64,000 bases of DNA from assembly GCF_001983995.1 (NCBI RefSeq), contig NZ_CP019450.1, positions 1,054,001 to 1,118,000 of the forward strand. Reading direction: 5' to 3'. Every line of letters begins with the position of its first letter. Positions within the stretch are counted from its first letter, which is position 1. The notes beneath the pieces were generated by a model that was given only the letters and a program-made list of their open reading frames with translations, did no database searches and had not been told where the DNA came from. The position numbers and the translations under genes were made by a program. This document shows positions 18,570-27,729 of this stretch, piece after piece. The DNA is from Halioglobus japonicus. GTDB taxonomy: Bacteria > Pseudomonadota > Gammaproteobacteria > Pseudomonadales > Halieaceae.

Positions 18570-19241
18570 TCAGGAACGGAACAGGCGGGAGTACTGAGAC
18601 TCGTGACGGCAGCTGGCCAATGCCAGTGCCGGCAGTGACCCGCCAATATCTATATCTTCAAGTTGTTTGGCTGCGCTCAGGCAGGCTTCCAGATCGGCCT
18701 GCAGCAGGCTGATCAATTGCTGGGCGGCCGTTTGTCCAAGTGGCACCAGTTTGGTCGCGGCCGCGGCTTGGTTTTCCAGCCAGGACCACAGGTAACCTCG
18801 ACATGTACTGTCTTCGTCGATACCCCAGTGCGCAGCGGCGCAGGCGAAAATAGTTACAAAACTTTGCTCGCCGTCGATCGCGGGCAGTGGCATATCAAGG
18901 TCGCCCAGCAGGCGCGCCAGTGCCTGCCCCATTGCTGTGTCAGTGAGGCGTAATTCTGCAGTTTCGCGGCAGGCCAGCGCCAGCGCATTGTTGTAGTTTA
19001 GAGTATGGATGTCGCCGGACAGGCTGGCCCGGTGCTGTCGCAGCAGTAGTGGCAGATCAACCCGCCCCAGCGAGAATGCCAGTTGTTGGCGCAACCAGTC
19101 AGCGGTGCTGTCGCGGTCAGTAAGCCAGCCGGCATCGACGGCATACTCCATACCCTGCGAGAACGCATAGCCCCCTACCGGCAGGGCTGGGCTGGAGAGC
19201 TGCAGCAGTCGCAACAGCGCGCTGTCAGTGGTGATGGCCAT
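18570..19241 (-). CDS. ureF: Urease accessory protein UreF
   Basis: All-helical accessory protein that bridges UreG and the UreD-urease complex during nickel insertion. From the ATG at 19241 it is 223 residues, matching the family. Typical features are [31 protein letters not shown] at the N terminus and the helix GQALARLL, with the conserved [13 protein letters not shown] tail needed for UreG binding. The frame is open further upstream, but that part overlaps ureE in another frame and lacks similarity. The start codon lies inside the His-rich end of ureE (17-bp overlap), indicating translational coupling. Confidence 0.94.
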   Translation of the reverse strand: MAITTDSALLRLLQLSSPALPVGGYAFSQGMEYAVDAGWLTDRDSTADWLRQQLAFSLGRVDLPLLLRQHRASLSGDIHTLNYNNALALACRETAELRLTDTAMGQALARLLGDLDMPLPAIDGEQSFVTIFACAAAHWGIDEDSTCRGYLWSWLENQAAAATKLVPLGQTAAQQLISLLQADLEACLSAAKQLEDIDIGGSLPALALASCRHESQYSRLFRS

Positions 19242-19674
19242 GTCCCCCCCGAGCGTAGGCACCGGATTCGGGAACGAATACCGCCTGGGTGCTAACCGTT
19301 GCCAGGCCCAGTTCGCTGAGCATTTCTTCCAGCACATGGTCCGGGGAAATACGCAGCCAGCCGGCGCCGATCTGTACCTTGGTATGACGATTGCCCAGGT
19401 GATAGCAGGCGCGGCTGAACAGCAACGCGTCGTCGGTACTGGCTTCCAGCACCGCTTCCCTGGCGCCGTCCACCTGTAAGAATTTGCCACATCGGGTTTT
19501 CAGGATCTCTCCAACCTGCAGGGTTTGGCCGCGCTCCAGGAAAATACGGACCTCTTCGCCGTTGCTGGACTCAGCCTTGAAGCGTCCTCGTTCGCGCTGC
19601 AGGTGATCGAGTACCACCTGGGCGTGGATGTTGTCAGCCGCAGCCGCGGTCTGGCGTTCGTAAACTTCGAGCAT
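19225..19674 (-). CDS. ureE: Urease accessory nickel chaperone UreE
   Basis: Cytoplasmic dimeric nickel carrier that passes Ni2+ to the UreDFG complex. From the ATG at 19674 it has 149 residues: an N-terminal UreE domain (LEVYERQTAAA...FLERGQTLQVGEILKT) and a C-terminal metal domain with RACYHLGNRHTKVQI. It ends in a short His tail, G-G-H-G-H-H-H, a compact version of the nickel-binding tails of other UreE proteins. An earlier in-frame start at 19749 would run back into ureC and is rejected. It is 7 bp from the ureC stop. Confidence 0.94.
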   Translation of the reverse strand: MLEVYERQTAAAADNIHAQVVLDHLQRERGRFKAESSNGEEVRIFLERGQTLQVGEILKTRCGKFLQVDGAREAVLEASTDDALLFSRACYHLGNRHTKVQIGAGWLRISPDHVLEEMLSELGLATVSTQAVFVPESGAYARGGHGHHH

Positions 19675-19681
19675 TCCTACC

Positions 19682-21385
19682 TCAGAACAGGTTGTACAAC
19701 TGGGCGAGCGGCAGTACATCCGCTGGCTCGCAGGTAAGTAGTTCGCCATCGGCCCTCACCTCATAGGTTTGTGGGTCGACGGTCACCGTGGGCTGCCATG
19801 TGTTGAGCAGCATATTGGCTTTGCTAATGGATCGGGTATTGCGGCAGGCCACCATTTTACGGCGCACGCCGAGGGTCTCAGCAATGGCTGCTTCGACGGC
19901 TGCTCGCGAGCAGAAAGTGACCGAGGTATGCCGCGCCGCGCCGGCGTGGGCACCAAACATGGGTCGATAGTGGACTGGCTGCGGTGTGGGAATCGATGCA
20001 TTGGGGTCTCCCATGGGAGCCGCAGCAATAAAGCCGCCCTTTATAATCATCGAAGGTTTGACGCCGAAAAACGCCGGTTTCCACAGTACCAGATCGGCCA
20101 GCTTGCCCTCCTCAATTGAGCCGACTTCGTGATCTATGCCGTGCGTAATCGCGGGGTTAATCGTGTACTTGGCGACATAGCGTCGTGCGCGGAAGTTGTC
20201 GTGACGCTCGTTGTCCTCGGCCAGAGCGCCGCGCTGTACTTTCATTTTGTGGGCGGTTTGCCAGGTGCGTGTCACCACCTCGCCGACCCGGCCCATCGCC
20301 TGGGAGTCCGACGCAATCATGCTGAATGCGCCCAGGTCATGAAATATGTCCTCGGCGGCAATCGTCTCTTTGCGAATTCGCGAGTCAGCGAAAGCAACAT
20401 CTTCCGGAATAGAGGTGTCCAGATGATGGCATACCATGAGCATATCGAGATGCTCATCTACGGTATTGCGTGTATAGGGCCGGGTCGGGTTGGTCGACGA
20501 CGGCAGTACGTTGGATTCGGCGCAGGCGCGAATGATATCAGGCGCGTGTCCGCCTCCGGCACCTTCAGTATGGTAGGTGTGAATCGCGCGACCCTTGAAC
20601 GCAGCCAGAGTATCGCCGACAAAACCGGACTCATTCAAGGTGTCGGTATGAATGGCCACCTGTACGTCGAACCGCTCTGCCACGCCAAGGCAGGTGTCGA
20701 TGGTAGCAGGCGTGGTGCCCCAGTCCTCGTGGAGTTTTAAACCGCAGGCACCCGCAGCGAGTTGTTCTTCCAGCGGCAGTGCCTGGCTGGCATTGCCCTT
20801 GCCCAGGAATCCGAAGTTCATGGGCAGATCATCGGTGGCCTGAAGCATCTTGCCAATGTTCCATGGCCCGGGTGTGCAGGTTGTAGCATTGGTGCCGGTT
20901 GCAGGTCCAGTGCCTCCGCCAATCATGGTAGTCACACCCGACATCAGCGCCTCTTCGATCTGCTGTGGGCAGATAAAGTGAATATGCGCATCGACCCCTC
21001 CCGCAGTAAGAATCTGTCCTTCGCCGGCGATGACTTCGGTGCCGGGGCCGATAACGATCGTGACGTTGTCCTGAATATCCGGGTTGCCCGCTTTGCCAAT
21101 GCCGCATATGCGTCCTGTTTTAATGCCGACATCCGCTTTGACGATTCCCCAGTGATCGAGTATCAGGGCGTTGGTAATGACGGTATCTGCCACTTCTGAG
21201 CTGGTTAGTTGGCCCTGGCCCATGCCGTCACGAATGACCTTGCCTCCGCCAAACTTTACTTCGTCGCCGTAAACTGTGTAGTCCTTCTCCACTTCGATCA
21301 GCAGCGCAGTATCGCCGAGCCTGATACGGTCTCCGGTCGTGGGGCCGAACATGGCGGCATAGGATTTTCTGTCGATGGTAGTCAT
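19682..21385 (-). CDS. ureC: Urease alpha (catalytic) subunit UreC
   Basis: Nickel-dependent catalytic subunit converting urea to ammonia and carbamate, 567 residues. The active-site residues fall at the same numbers as in Klebsiella urease: His134 and His136 (VDAHIH), the carbamylated bridging Lys217 (GLKLHED), and the flap histidine region [22 protein letters not shown]. The frame is uninterrupted. It overlaps ureB by 4 bp and follows the order ureD-A-B-C-E-F-G. It would use urea released by allantoicase and ureidoglycolate lyase encoded 5-10 kb away. Confidence 0.98.
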   Translation of the reverse strand: MTTIDRKSYAAMFGPTTGDRIRLGDTALLIEVEKDYTVYGDEVKFGGGKVIRDGMGQGQLTSSEVADTVITNALILDHWGIVKADVGIKTGRICGIGKAGNPDIQDNVTIVIGPGTEVIAGEGQILTAGGVDAHIHFICPQQIEEALMSGVTTMIGGGTGPATGTNATTCTPGPWNIGKMLQATDDLPMNFGFLGKGNASQALPLEEQLAAGACGLKLHEDWGTTPATIDTCLGVAERFDVQVAIHTDTLNESGFVGDTLAAFKGRAIHTYHTEGAGGGHAPDIIRACAESNVLPSSTNPTRPYTRNTVDEHLDMLMVCHHLDTSIPEDVAFADSRIRKETIAAEDIFHDLGAFSMIASDSQAMGRVGEVVTRTWQTAHKMKVQRGALAEDNERHDNFRARRYVAKYTINPAITHGIDHEVGSIEEGKLADLVLWKPAFFGVKPSMIIKGGFIAAAPMGDPNASIPTPQPVHYRPMFGAHAGAARHTSVTFCSRAAVEAAIAETLGVRRKMVACRNTRSISKANMLLNTWQPTVTVDPQTYEVRADGELLTCEPADVLPLAQLYNLF

Positions 21386-21714
21386 GCGTCCGCCTCCTCG
21401 CTGTCCAGTGGTCCCATCACCTCACCGCGGAAACCATAGACCTCGCGTTTCCCCGCATAGGCGACCAGTTCCACCTCGCGGTCCTGGCCTGGCTCAAAAC
21501 GAACCGCGGTGCCGGATACGATATTCAGGCGGAAACCACGGGCGGCTTCCCGGTCGAATTCCAGTGACGGATTGACTTCATAGAAGTGGTAGTGGGAGCC
21601 CACTTGTATCGGGCGGTCGCCGCTATTTTTGACAAAGAGGGTGACGGTGGTGCGCCCCACGTTGAGTTGCAGATCGCCTTCTGCGGCGAGTATTTCTCCT
21701 GGCTTCATGGCCAT
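21382..21714 (-). CDS. ureB: Urease beta subunit UreB
   Basis: Structural subunit of the (alpha-beta-gamma)3 urease, 110 residues. Matches the family along its length: [16 protein letters not shown], the [21 protein letters not shown] segment (here [22 protein letters not shown] split by one extra residue), and [37 protein letters not shown] overlap with ureC and 4-bp spacing from ureA show tight translational coupling. Confidence 0.97.
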   Translation of the reverse strand: MAMKPGEILAAEGDLQLNVGRTTVTLFVKNSGDRPIQVGSHYHFYEVNPSLEFDREAARGFRLNIVSGTAVRFEPGQDREVELVAYAGKREVYGFRGEVMGPLDSEEADA

Positions 21715-21718
21715 ATCC

Positions 21719-22021
21719 TCAGTTTATGGGGTTGTGAACAGTGACCAGCTTGGTGCCGTCGGGAAAGGTCGCCTCTACTTGTACTTCGTGAATCAGGTCA
21801 GCCACGCCGGGCATTACCTGGTCGGCGGTGAGAATTTCCCTGCCGTAACTCATGAGTTCTGCCACCGTTTTGCCGTCGCGTGCCCCTTCCATAATCTCCA
21901 GGGTTAGCAGTGCGACTGCCTCCGGGTAATTCAGCTTCAGTCCACGCGCCAATCGTCTTTCTGCCAGTAGTGCCGCAGTGAATACCAGTAACTTATCTTT
22001 CTCTCTGGGGAGCAATTCCAT
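21719..22021 (-). CDS. ureA: Urease gamma subunit UreA
   Basis: Smallest structural subunit of urease, 100 residues, the usual length. Reads [23 protein letters not shown], then [32 protein letters not shown], and ends [14 protein letters not shown], all hallmark segments. It lies 19 bp after the ureD stop and 4 bp before ureB. Confidence 0.97.
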   Translation of the reverse strand: MELLPREKDKLLVFTAALLAERRLARGLKLNYPEAVALLTLEIMEGARDGKTVAELMSYGREILTADQVMPGVADLIHEVQVEATFPDGTKLVTVHNPIN

Positions 22022-22040
22022 GTCGTCTTCCGTCAGTTGT

Positions 22041-22906
22041 TCAGGTTAACCAGATACGTGGTTGGCAAGAGGGCCTGCCCAGTAGCCGAGGGCGTAGTGC
22101 ATGCCACCAGCCTGTGAATGCCTTGCGTGCCTGCTCGGCGCTGTCGCCCAGGTAGCGGCCAACGACAAAGCTACCCACCTGAGACAGGTCGGCCTGAGGT
22201 GTGTGAGTAGCGTTGCGTAATTGATCCATCTCTTCTTCTGTCAGTGGTTCGCTCAAAGGGCCTGCAAGAAACAGGCCGCAGCTGGTCTTACCACGCAGCG
22301 TCGCGCTGCCCTGGAGTTGGTTTGTCAGGTTCTCTTCAGTAATGTGCAGCCCTTCGACAAACACCGGAACGCCATCGTGAAAGACGCGATAGCGCTGCAG
22401 GAAACTGCCCTGGGAAAACGGCTGATTCGAAGCAGGGAGACCAAAACAACTGATTTCCCAGCCCACAAAATGGCTGTCTCCCTCGAGCTCTATCTGGGTG
22501 TCCAGTTGCACACAGGCGCCGTTATAAATAATGGTCTCAAGCGGAAACCATTCTAGGCTGCAGCCAGGGGCGAGCTTGAGTCGGACGTCCTGCTTTTGCA
22601 CTGGGTTGAAATCTCGCGCCCGGTAAATGCGTGCAGCTCCGGGCGTGGTAATCAGCGCCCTGGCGGCGTTCTCCATGTCGACATTAATGGTGAGATGGTC
22701 GCCTGAAACAACGCCCCCGGGGGGTGTAGCAGATACAGGTGCGCCAGCGAATCACCCTCGGGGTAAAAGGCCTTTTGTACATACAGTGGCCCTTTGTGCC
22801 TGCAGCGATACAGGCGCGTCTGTGCTTCGCGCTGTGCGAGGCTGAGTTCTAGGGAGGCGTGCCAGGCAGATTCATCCACCAGGTCCGGTGCGACGATCGT
22901 GTTCAA
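22041..22906 (-). pseudogene. ureD: Urease accessory protein UreD, interrupted by a one-base frameshift
   Basis: UreD (UreH) is the scaffold on which UreF and UreG assemble on apo-urease. The gene is present end to end but in two frames: the start at 22906 reads through WHASLELSLAQREAQTRLYRCRHKGP and LYVQKAFYPEGDSLAHLYLLHPPG, and a second frame supplies VVSGDHLTINVDMENAARALITTPGAARIYRA onward to the stop at 22041. The break is in a C5G6 tract on the given strand (22714-22724). Adding one base restores HPPGGVVSGDHL, the family sequence. Without UreD, urease is normally not activated, so either the base is a sequencing error, the tract is variable, or urease is inactive. Confidence 0.88.
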
Positions 22907-23133
22907 CGCGACTGCTTGTCCTTAGCGGTGAGGCGGGTAGATACGGCCCGGCCTGCAGCCGGTGCCAGTATCGCCAGCCCGGCCAGTACCGCCATTGCGG
23001 GACCCCAGTGGTCGAGGTGGGTCCATAAGTGGGCGAGATTAGTCAGTATGCCATCCGGGTGGGTGCCGTTGTGGGCGAATACGCTGCCGCTGGCAAAGGT
23101 GGTGGCGATCGCGAGAGAAAGGGACTTATTCAT
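22903..23133 (-). CDS. Small exported membrane protein with HupE/UreJ-like N-terminus
   Basis: A 76-residue protein between a phosphoribosyltransferase gene and ureD, overlapping both by 4 bp. A Sec signal peptide (residues about 1-20, ending SVFA) is followed by A-H-N-G-T-H-P-D-G-I-L and LAHLWTHLDHWGPAMAVLAGLAILAP, one membrane helix, and a basic tail. The His-rich stretch after the cleavage site and the H-L-x-T-x-x-D-H pattern are what opens HupE/UreJ nickel permeases, but the other helices of a 190-200-residue permease are absent. It may be a metal-binding helper for nickel entry or a shortened permease. Location in the urease operon supports a nickel role (inference). Confidence 0.65.
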   Translation of the reverse strand: MNKSLSLAIATTFASGSVFAHNGTHPDGILTNLAHLWTHLDHWGPAMAVLAGLAILAPAAGRAVSTRLTAKDKQSR

Positions 23134-23726
23134 AGGTTCTCCAAAATGGGCTTTACCCAGGGTTTATGGTGAGTGATCTCGTCATCGGTCAGGCCCTGCA
23201 GCTCGTAGGGCAGTACCAGCCAGTCTGATGTTTCATGCAGAAAGTAATCGGGGATACGTCCTGTTCGGTTTTTGTCTGGGCGGTAAAAAGGCACAGCAAT
23301 CCGCACGTCCTCGGGATAGTTGCGCTTGCACTTGGCTTGCAGGCGTTGCAATACCGCCTCAATGTTGTGGCCGCTGCTGAAGACGTCATCGACGAGTAGC
23401 AGGCGGTCATCCCGGTTGAGCTGCTCGTAGAGATACTGGAGGCCATGCACACGAATTGTTTCCGGCGACTGCACTTTTTCCAGATAGCTGTCCATACCGC
23501 GATAAGAGGTGCGGATGGCGATGTGGTCGGTCATGACGCCCAGGTATTGAAGGCACTCTTGGACGTAGATGCCAACCGTCGACCCGCCTCGCCAGATACC
23601 GACAATGAAATTGGGCCGAAAGCCGCTTTCGTAGATGTTCACTGCCAGACGGAAGGCGTCGTTGAGCAGTTCTTCCTCTTCGATAAATCGTTTCTCAGAC
23701 TGCAGGGACACAATATCTCCAGACAT
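23130..23726 (-). CDS. Phosphoribosyltransferase-family protein with altered PRPP loop
   Basis: Type I phosphoribosyltransferase fold, 198 residues, similar to hypoxanthine/xanthine phosphoribosyltransferases (FRPNFIVGIWRGGSTVGI start). The PRPP-binding loop reads LLLVDDVFSSGHN. In its neighbour and in most of the family the equivalent is D-D-V-F-D-T-G-H-T, so the catalytic Asp is Ser and the final Thr is Asn here. The codons (GTC GAT GAC GTC TTC AGC AGC GGC CAC AAC) confirm it. It may be weakly active, regulatory, or work with its paralogue, which starts 51 bp away on the other strand. It is the first gene of the transcription unit running into urease and puuE. Confidence 0.85.
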   Translation of the reverse strand: MSGDIVSLQSEKRFIEEEELLNDAFRLAVNIYESGFRPNFIVGIWRGGSTVGIYVQECLQYLGVMTDHIAIRTSYRGMDSYLEKVQSPETIRVHGLQYLYEQLNRDDRLLLVDDVFSSGHNIEAVLQRLQAKCKRNYPEDVRIAVPFYRPDKNRTGRIPDYFLHETSDWLVLPYELQGLTDDEITHHKPWVKPILENL

Positions 23727-23777
23727 TCGTACGTGTGCGCTCTATACTCGTCATAGTGTAGACCCAGTCGACAGGTC

Positions 23778-24350
23778 ATGATCGAGAAAACCTATCTCTC
23801 TGCCCAGCAATTGCTGGAAGACTCTTTCCGCCTTGGCGCAGATATTGTCGCCGATGGATTTCGCCCTTCGTTTATTATCGCCATCTGGCGGGGCGGGACG
23901 CCGGTCGGCATAGCCGTGCAGGAAATGCTGGCCTATTCCGGCATTGAGACCGATCACATCGCTATTCGCACATCGTCTTACGCGGCAGAGATCGACGGAC
24001 GTTCCGCAAGCATCCGCATTCACGGTATGAACTACCTGATCAAGTACATTACCCACGATGATCGTTTGTTGATTGTCGATGATGTGTTCGACACCGGGCA
24101 TACGATCGATGCCGTGATTCGCCATCTGCAGGAAAAGGCCCGGCTTAATACGCCGAGGGAAATTCGCGTGGCTGTGCCTTACTACAAACCCACCCGTAGC
24201 GAAGTTGAGCGCGTGCCGGATTACTACCTGCACGAGACTGAAGCCTGGCTCAAGTACCCTCATTCCCTCGAGGGCCTTACCCGAGAGGAAATCCGTGAAC
24301 ACCGACCTGTCCTTTACGACATTCTGGGCCAACATATTCGCGACGACTGA
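23778..24350 (+). CDS. Phosphoribosyltransferase-family protein with canonical PRPP loop
   Basis: Type I phosphoribosyltransferase of 190 residues, paralogous to the divergently transcribed neighbour (FRPSFIIAIWRGGTPVGIAVQEMLAYSGIETDHIAIRTS aligns residue for residue). The PRPP motif LLIVDDVFDTGHT keeps the two acidic residues, the catalytic Asp and the Thr, so this copy is likely active, probably on hypoxanthine, guanine or xanthine. It is the only plus-strand gene between 17 and 39 kb and converges on puuD with 11 bp between stops. Salvage activity inside a degradation island suggests control of flux at the free-base branch point (inference). Confidence 0.88.
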   Translation: MIEKTYLSAQQLLEDSFRLGADIVADGFRPSFIIAIWRGGTPVGIAVQEMLAYSGIETDHIAIRTSSYAAEIDGRSASIRIHGMNYLIKYITHDDRLLIVDDVFDTGHTIDAVIRHLQEKARLNTPREIRVAVPYYKPTRSEVERVPDYYLHETEAWLKYPHSLEGLTREEIREHRPVLYDILGQHIRDD

Positions 24351-24361
24351 GGCGGGCATCT

Positions 24362-25564
24362 TCAGTTAGCCGGCGCGCCGGCATCAATCCACGCACCCAG
24401 AGTTGCTCGTTCTGCCGGCGTCATGCCGGTCTTGTTCAAGAAAGGCATGTCCATGGAGTCCACAGTACGCGCCTTGATCCGGGGTGCCCATTGCTGCATC
24501 TGGTCAACGGTGTCCAGCATGACACCCATGGGTGCGGTGGTAAATGTCTCGTCGGTAGGTTGCGCAGAGTGGCAGCTCACACAGTGTTTAGTCAGGATCT
24601 TCTGCGCAGTCGGAGCGTTTACCTGAGAGACCGTGTCAGCCGAATCGCTGACCGGCGCTGGCTTGGGCATGACTGCCCAGGCCAGTGTGGCGGTGGCGAG
24701 CAGTGAGATAACCAGAATAATGGGTTTGTTAATCCCTTTGTGGCGGAGGTTAAAGTAGTGCCGCGCGAAGGCGGTGATTGCGATAATCGCCAGCAATATG
24801 AGCCAGTTGTGCTCATGGGCATAGGTCATTGGGTAGTGGTTGCTGATCATGATGAACAACAACGGTAGCGTGAGATAGTTGTTGTGCGTCGATCTTAACT
24901 TGGCTTTCTGTCCCCAGCTTGGATCCGGTGCATCGCCAGCCTCAATGGCTGCCACGAGCGCGCGCTGCGAAGGCATGATGACCCTGAATACGTTGCCGGC
25001 CATAATCGTGCCAATCATTGCTCCCATATGAATATAGGCTCCCCGGCCGCTGAACAAATGAGTCAGCGCGTAGGCACTGACTACAGCGAGTCCGATAAGG
25101 ACCAGACCCAGCAGGTAGCCATTGCGGGCCAGTGGTGTCGCACACAGCGTTTCGTAAAGTACCCAGCCGCCCACAATAAATCCCAGGCCGGTGGCTATGG
25201 CCTGAAACTGGCTGAGTTCTGCCACCCTGCGATCAATGAGGTACGCATCCGCGCCCACATAGAACACCAGGATCATCAACACCATGCCAGTCAGCCAGGT
25301 GCTGTAGGCCTCCCACTTAAACCAGTGCAGGGTTTCGGGCATTTTCTCGGGTGCGAGCTCGTATTTGGCGACCTCGTAAATTCCGCCGCCGTGAATGGCC
25401 CACAAGTCACCTTTGATGCCTTTGTCGCTTTTCCAGCGCGGCGGGTCTTGCAGGTGATTGTCCAGCCAGACAAAGTAGAACGAGGCTCCGATCCAGGCTA
25501 CACCGGTAATCACGTGCAGCCAACGGAAAATCAGCTGCAACCAGTCGAGGACATAGGCTTCCAT
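24362..25564 (-). CDS. puuD: Urate hydroxylase PuuD (membrane urate oxidase with cytochrome c domain)
   Basis: Integral-membrane urate oxidase that converts urate to 5-hydroxyisourate and passes electrons to the respiratory chain rather than to O2 directly, so no peroxide forms. Residues about 1-310 hold eight or so transmembrane helices with conserved His (FRWLHVITGVAWIGASFYFVWLD, RSTHNNYLTLPLLFIMISNHYP). The C-terminal tail is a cytochrome c domain with CVSCH at 328-332. The correct start is the ATG at 25564, MEAYVLDWLQ; longer frames run back into guaD. It ends the xdh-to-puuD minus-strand operon. Confidence 0.94.
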   Translation of the reverse strand: MEAYVLDWLQLIFRWLHVITGVAWIGASFYFVWLDNHLQDPPRWKSDKGIKGDLWAIHGGGIYEVAKYELAPEKMPETLHWFKWEAYSTWLTGMVLMILVFYVGADAYLIDRRVAELSQFQAIATGLGFIVGGWVLYETLCATPLARNGYLLGLVLIGLAVVSAYALTHLFSGRGAYIHMGAMIGTIMAGNVFRVIMPSQRALVAAIEAGDAPDPSWGQKAKLRSTHNNYLTLPLLFIMISNHYPMTYAHEHNWLILLAIIAITAFARHYFNLRHKGINKPIILVISLLATATLAWAVMPKPAPVSDSADTVSQVNAPTAQKILTKHCVSCHSAQPTDETFTTAPMGVMLDTVDQMQQWAPRIKARTVDSMDMPFLNKTGMTPAERATLGAWIDAGAPAN

Positions 25565-25565
25565 A

Positions 25566-26882
25566 TCAAGTAGTTTCCGAGTTGTCCCGCTGGTGCACAC
25601 AAGCGCCAGCGGCGTAAGTTGCCAGAATACTGCGATCATCGCCGAGCATGGCAAGTACGAAAAGCAGTTCCAGGAGAGAGTCGCAGCGCTCGCTGCGATA
25701 CTCCATCAGTGGTGTTGCAGCGGGATCCAGCACCACGAAGTCGGCCTCTTTGCCCACAGCGAAGTTGCCAATGTGTTGGTGACAATCGATGCTGTGGGCG
25801 CCTCCCAGCGTGGCCAGATAAAAGGCCTTGAAGGGCGTCATGCGGTTGCCATCCAGCTGCTGGGTTTTGTACGCGTCGGCCATTGTCTCCAGGATCGAGA
25901 ATGTATTTCCTGCGCCCACGTCTGTTCCCAGTCCCACTTTGACGCCTTCGTGTACCGCTCGTTGCAGCTTGAACAAGCCACTGCCAAGAAAGAGATTTGA
26001 GGCAGGGCAAAAAGCAATCGCTGAGTTTGTATCAGCCAGGCGCTGCCACTCATCGTTTTCCAGGTGGATGCAGTGTGCGAAGGTACTGCGCTCTCCAAGC
26101 AGTCCGGCGCGGTCGTAGCTGTCGAGGTAGTGCTTCGCTTCAGGGAACAGCTCCTTGACCCAGGCAACTTCGGCGAGATTTTCCGAAAGATGCGTGTGCA
26201 TATGCACGCCCGGATGTTCCGTTAAGAGTTTGCCAGCCAGGGCCAGTTGCTCTGGCGAGGAAGTGGGTGCAAAGCGCGGCGTCACGGCATAGCGAAGCCG
26301 GCCGCGTCCGTGCCAGGTCTCTATCAGGCGCTTGCTGTCGGCGTATCCCTCTTCCGGTGTGTCGCGCAGTTCCTCGGGAGCATTGCGGTCCATGAGTACT
26401 TTGCCGCAGATCATGCGCAGGTCGCGTTGCTCAGCCGCGGCAAAGAACGCATCTACTGACTGTGCGTGGACAGTGCCGAATACTTGAGCCGTTGTGGTCC
26501 CGTGGCGCAGTAATTCATCGAGAAATCGCTCCGCGACGGCTGCGGCGTAGTCCTCGTCGGCAAACTGGGTTTCTGTGGGGAACGTGTATGTTTCCAGCCA
26601 CTGAAGCAATTGTTCGCCGTAGGAAGCAATCATTTCCTTCTGGGGGTAGTGGATGTGGGTGTCGATAAAACCCGGACAGATCAGCTTGTCGCGGTAGTCG
26701 GTAATTGTGGCCTCGCTGCCTAGTTCGGGTAGGAGCTGCTGAGCACTACCGAGTGCCGCGACTCTGCCATCTTCGATGACTAGCAGGCCATCTTCAATAT
26801 ATTCGTAGCTATCTTCGATGGGTACCAGGTCGGGATCGTGGAGAAAGTGCAATACTCGGGCACGGTAGGCGTGGCTGGTCAT
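25566..26882 (-). CDS. guaD: Guanine deaminase
   Basis: Zinc aminohydrolase converting guanine to xanthine and ammonia, 438 residues. PGFIDTHIHYPQ (His76, His78) begins the metal site, MHTHLSE supplies the next His, FAHCIHL another, and GTDVGAG the catalytic Asp. FCPASNLFLGSG and EADFVVLDP are typical of the GuaD subgroup. The stop lies one base before the puuD start codon, and its own start overlaps the allA stop by 4 bp, placing it firmly in the purine operon. Confidence 0.95.
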   Translation of the reverse strand: MTSHAYRARVLHFLHDPDLVPIEDSYEYIEDGLLVIEDGRVAALGSAQQLLPELGSEATITDYRDKLICPGFIDTHIHYPQKEMIASYGEQLLQWLETYTFPTETQFADEDYAAAVAERFLDELLRHGTTTAQVFGTVHAQSVDAFFAAAEQRDLRMICGKVLMDRNAPEELRDTPEEGYADSKRLIETWHGRGRLRYAVTPRFAPTSSPEQLALAGKLLTEHPGVHMHTHLSENLAEVAWVKELFPEAKHYLDSYDRAGLLGERSTFAHCIHLENDEWQRLADTNSAIAFCPASNLFLGSGLFKLQRAVHEGVKVGLGTDVGAGNTFSILETMADAYKTQQLDGNRMTPFKAFYLATLGGAHSIDCHQHIGNFAVGKEADFVVLDPAATPLMEYRSERCDSLLELLFVLAMLGDDRSILATYAAGACVHQRDNSETT

Positions 26883-27388
26883 GCGGGCGCCTCCAGACGG
26901 AACTCGAGCGGCGGCGACAACTCGACTTCATCGCAGTTCTCCCCCGATCCCTGTCTATCGATGACGAGAAAGTTACTTGGTGTATCCAGCGCGAGGCTGT
27001 AGTGATGCCAGGTTCCCTGGTGATAATTCACTCCCTGATCGGGGCGAGCCAGGAACAGTTCCACGGATTCGGGATTGAATTCTCCCGCTGGCGCCACAGC
27101 AACCAGGTAGGGGCTTGATCCGAGTGGCATGAATGCCTGGCTGCCTTTCGGGTGGCGCTCCATGACTTCGGCGCGAAATGGCAGGACTATTGGCCGGCTG
27201 CAGAACACGCTGATGATGGCACTATCGTTGGCTTCTTGCAGTTGCACCGTCGCCAGCGCGTGATGGCGCTGGGTACGGCCGTAGTTGATTGGGAACTGCT
27301 CGTTGTCCTCGCTGATTTCGATGACGTCACCGTAGGGCGAAAATGCATCGCGTGTCAGGGTCTTCGCAGTTAGGCTTAATGTTTGCAT
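26879..27388 (-). CDS. allA: Ureidoglycolate lyase
   Basis: Cupin-fold enzyme that splits (S)-ureidoglycolate into glyoxylate and urea, the last ring-carbon step of the pathway. 169 residues, usual length. Family stretches are AFSPYGDVIEI, INYGRTQRHHALA, ERHPKGSQAFMPLGSSPYLVAVAP and GVNYHQGTWHHYSLAL, with the lyase Lys and His-rich metal/substrate site. It abuts uraH (shared base 27388) and overlaps guaD by 4 bp. Confidence 0.95.
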   Translation of the reverse strand: MQTLSLTAKTLTRDAFSPYGDVIEISEDNEQFPINYGRTQRHHALATVQLQEANDSAIISVFCSRPIVLPFRAEVMERHPKGSQAFMPLGSSPYLVAVAPAGEFNPESVELFLARPDQGVNYHQGTWHHYSLALDTPSNFLVIDRQGSGENCDEVELSPPLEFRLEAPA

Positions 27389-27729
27389 TAGCTGCCTCTA
27401 TAGGTGGAGTAACCAAAGCCTGATAGCAGCAGCGGTATGTGGTAGTGAGCGCCATCTTCCTCGATGTTAAAGACCACCTCTGCCCAGGGGTAAAACACGG
27501 TTTGTCCATGGCGTTGGAAATAAGCGGCTGTTGCGAAGTGCATCCGGTAGGTGCCTGCAGGTAAAACAAGGTCCTGTGGACAGAGGTCGGCAACGCGGCC
27601 GTCCTCGTTGGTGATTCCTTCGCCCATGATTACCCAGGTGTTTTGTTCCTGGCGGCACAGCGTAATGGCCACTTCGGCAGCCGGGCAGCCCCTGGCGGTG
27701 TCGAGAATATGGGTGGTGATCTGGCTCAT
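27388..27729 (-). CDS. uraH: 5-Hydroxyisourate hydrolase
   Basis: Transthyretin-like enzyme hydrolysing 5-hydroxyisourate to OHCU. From the ATG at 27729 it has 113 residues. His7 in TTHILDTARG and the invariant C-terminal Y-R-G-S tetrapeptide are catalytic signatures that separate it from true transthyretins, and HYHIPLLLSGFGYSTYRGS is complete. An upstream in-frame start would overlap uraD fully and is rejected. It overlaps uraD by 4 bp. A 113-residue form with no signal peptide is cytosolic. Confidence 0.96.
   Translation of the reverse strand: MSQITTHILDTARGCPAAEVAITLCRQEQNTWVIMGEGITNEDGRVADLCPQDLVLPAGTYRMHFATAAYFQRHGQTVFYPWAEVVFNIEEDGAHYHIPLLLSGFGYSTYRGS

Noticed and set aside
24369..24382. 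GCCGGCGCGCCGGC palindrome between convergent genes
   Set aside because: It lies in the last codons of puuD and has no T-run on either side, so it is not supported as a terminator.
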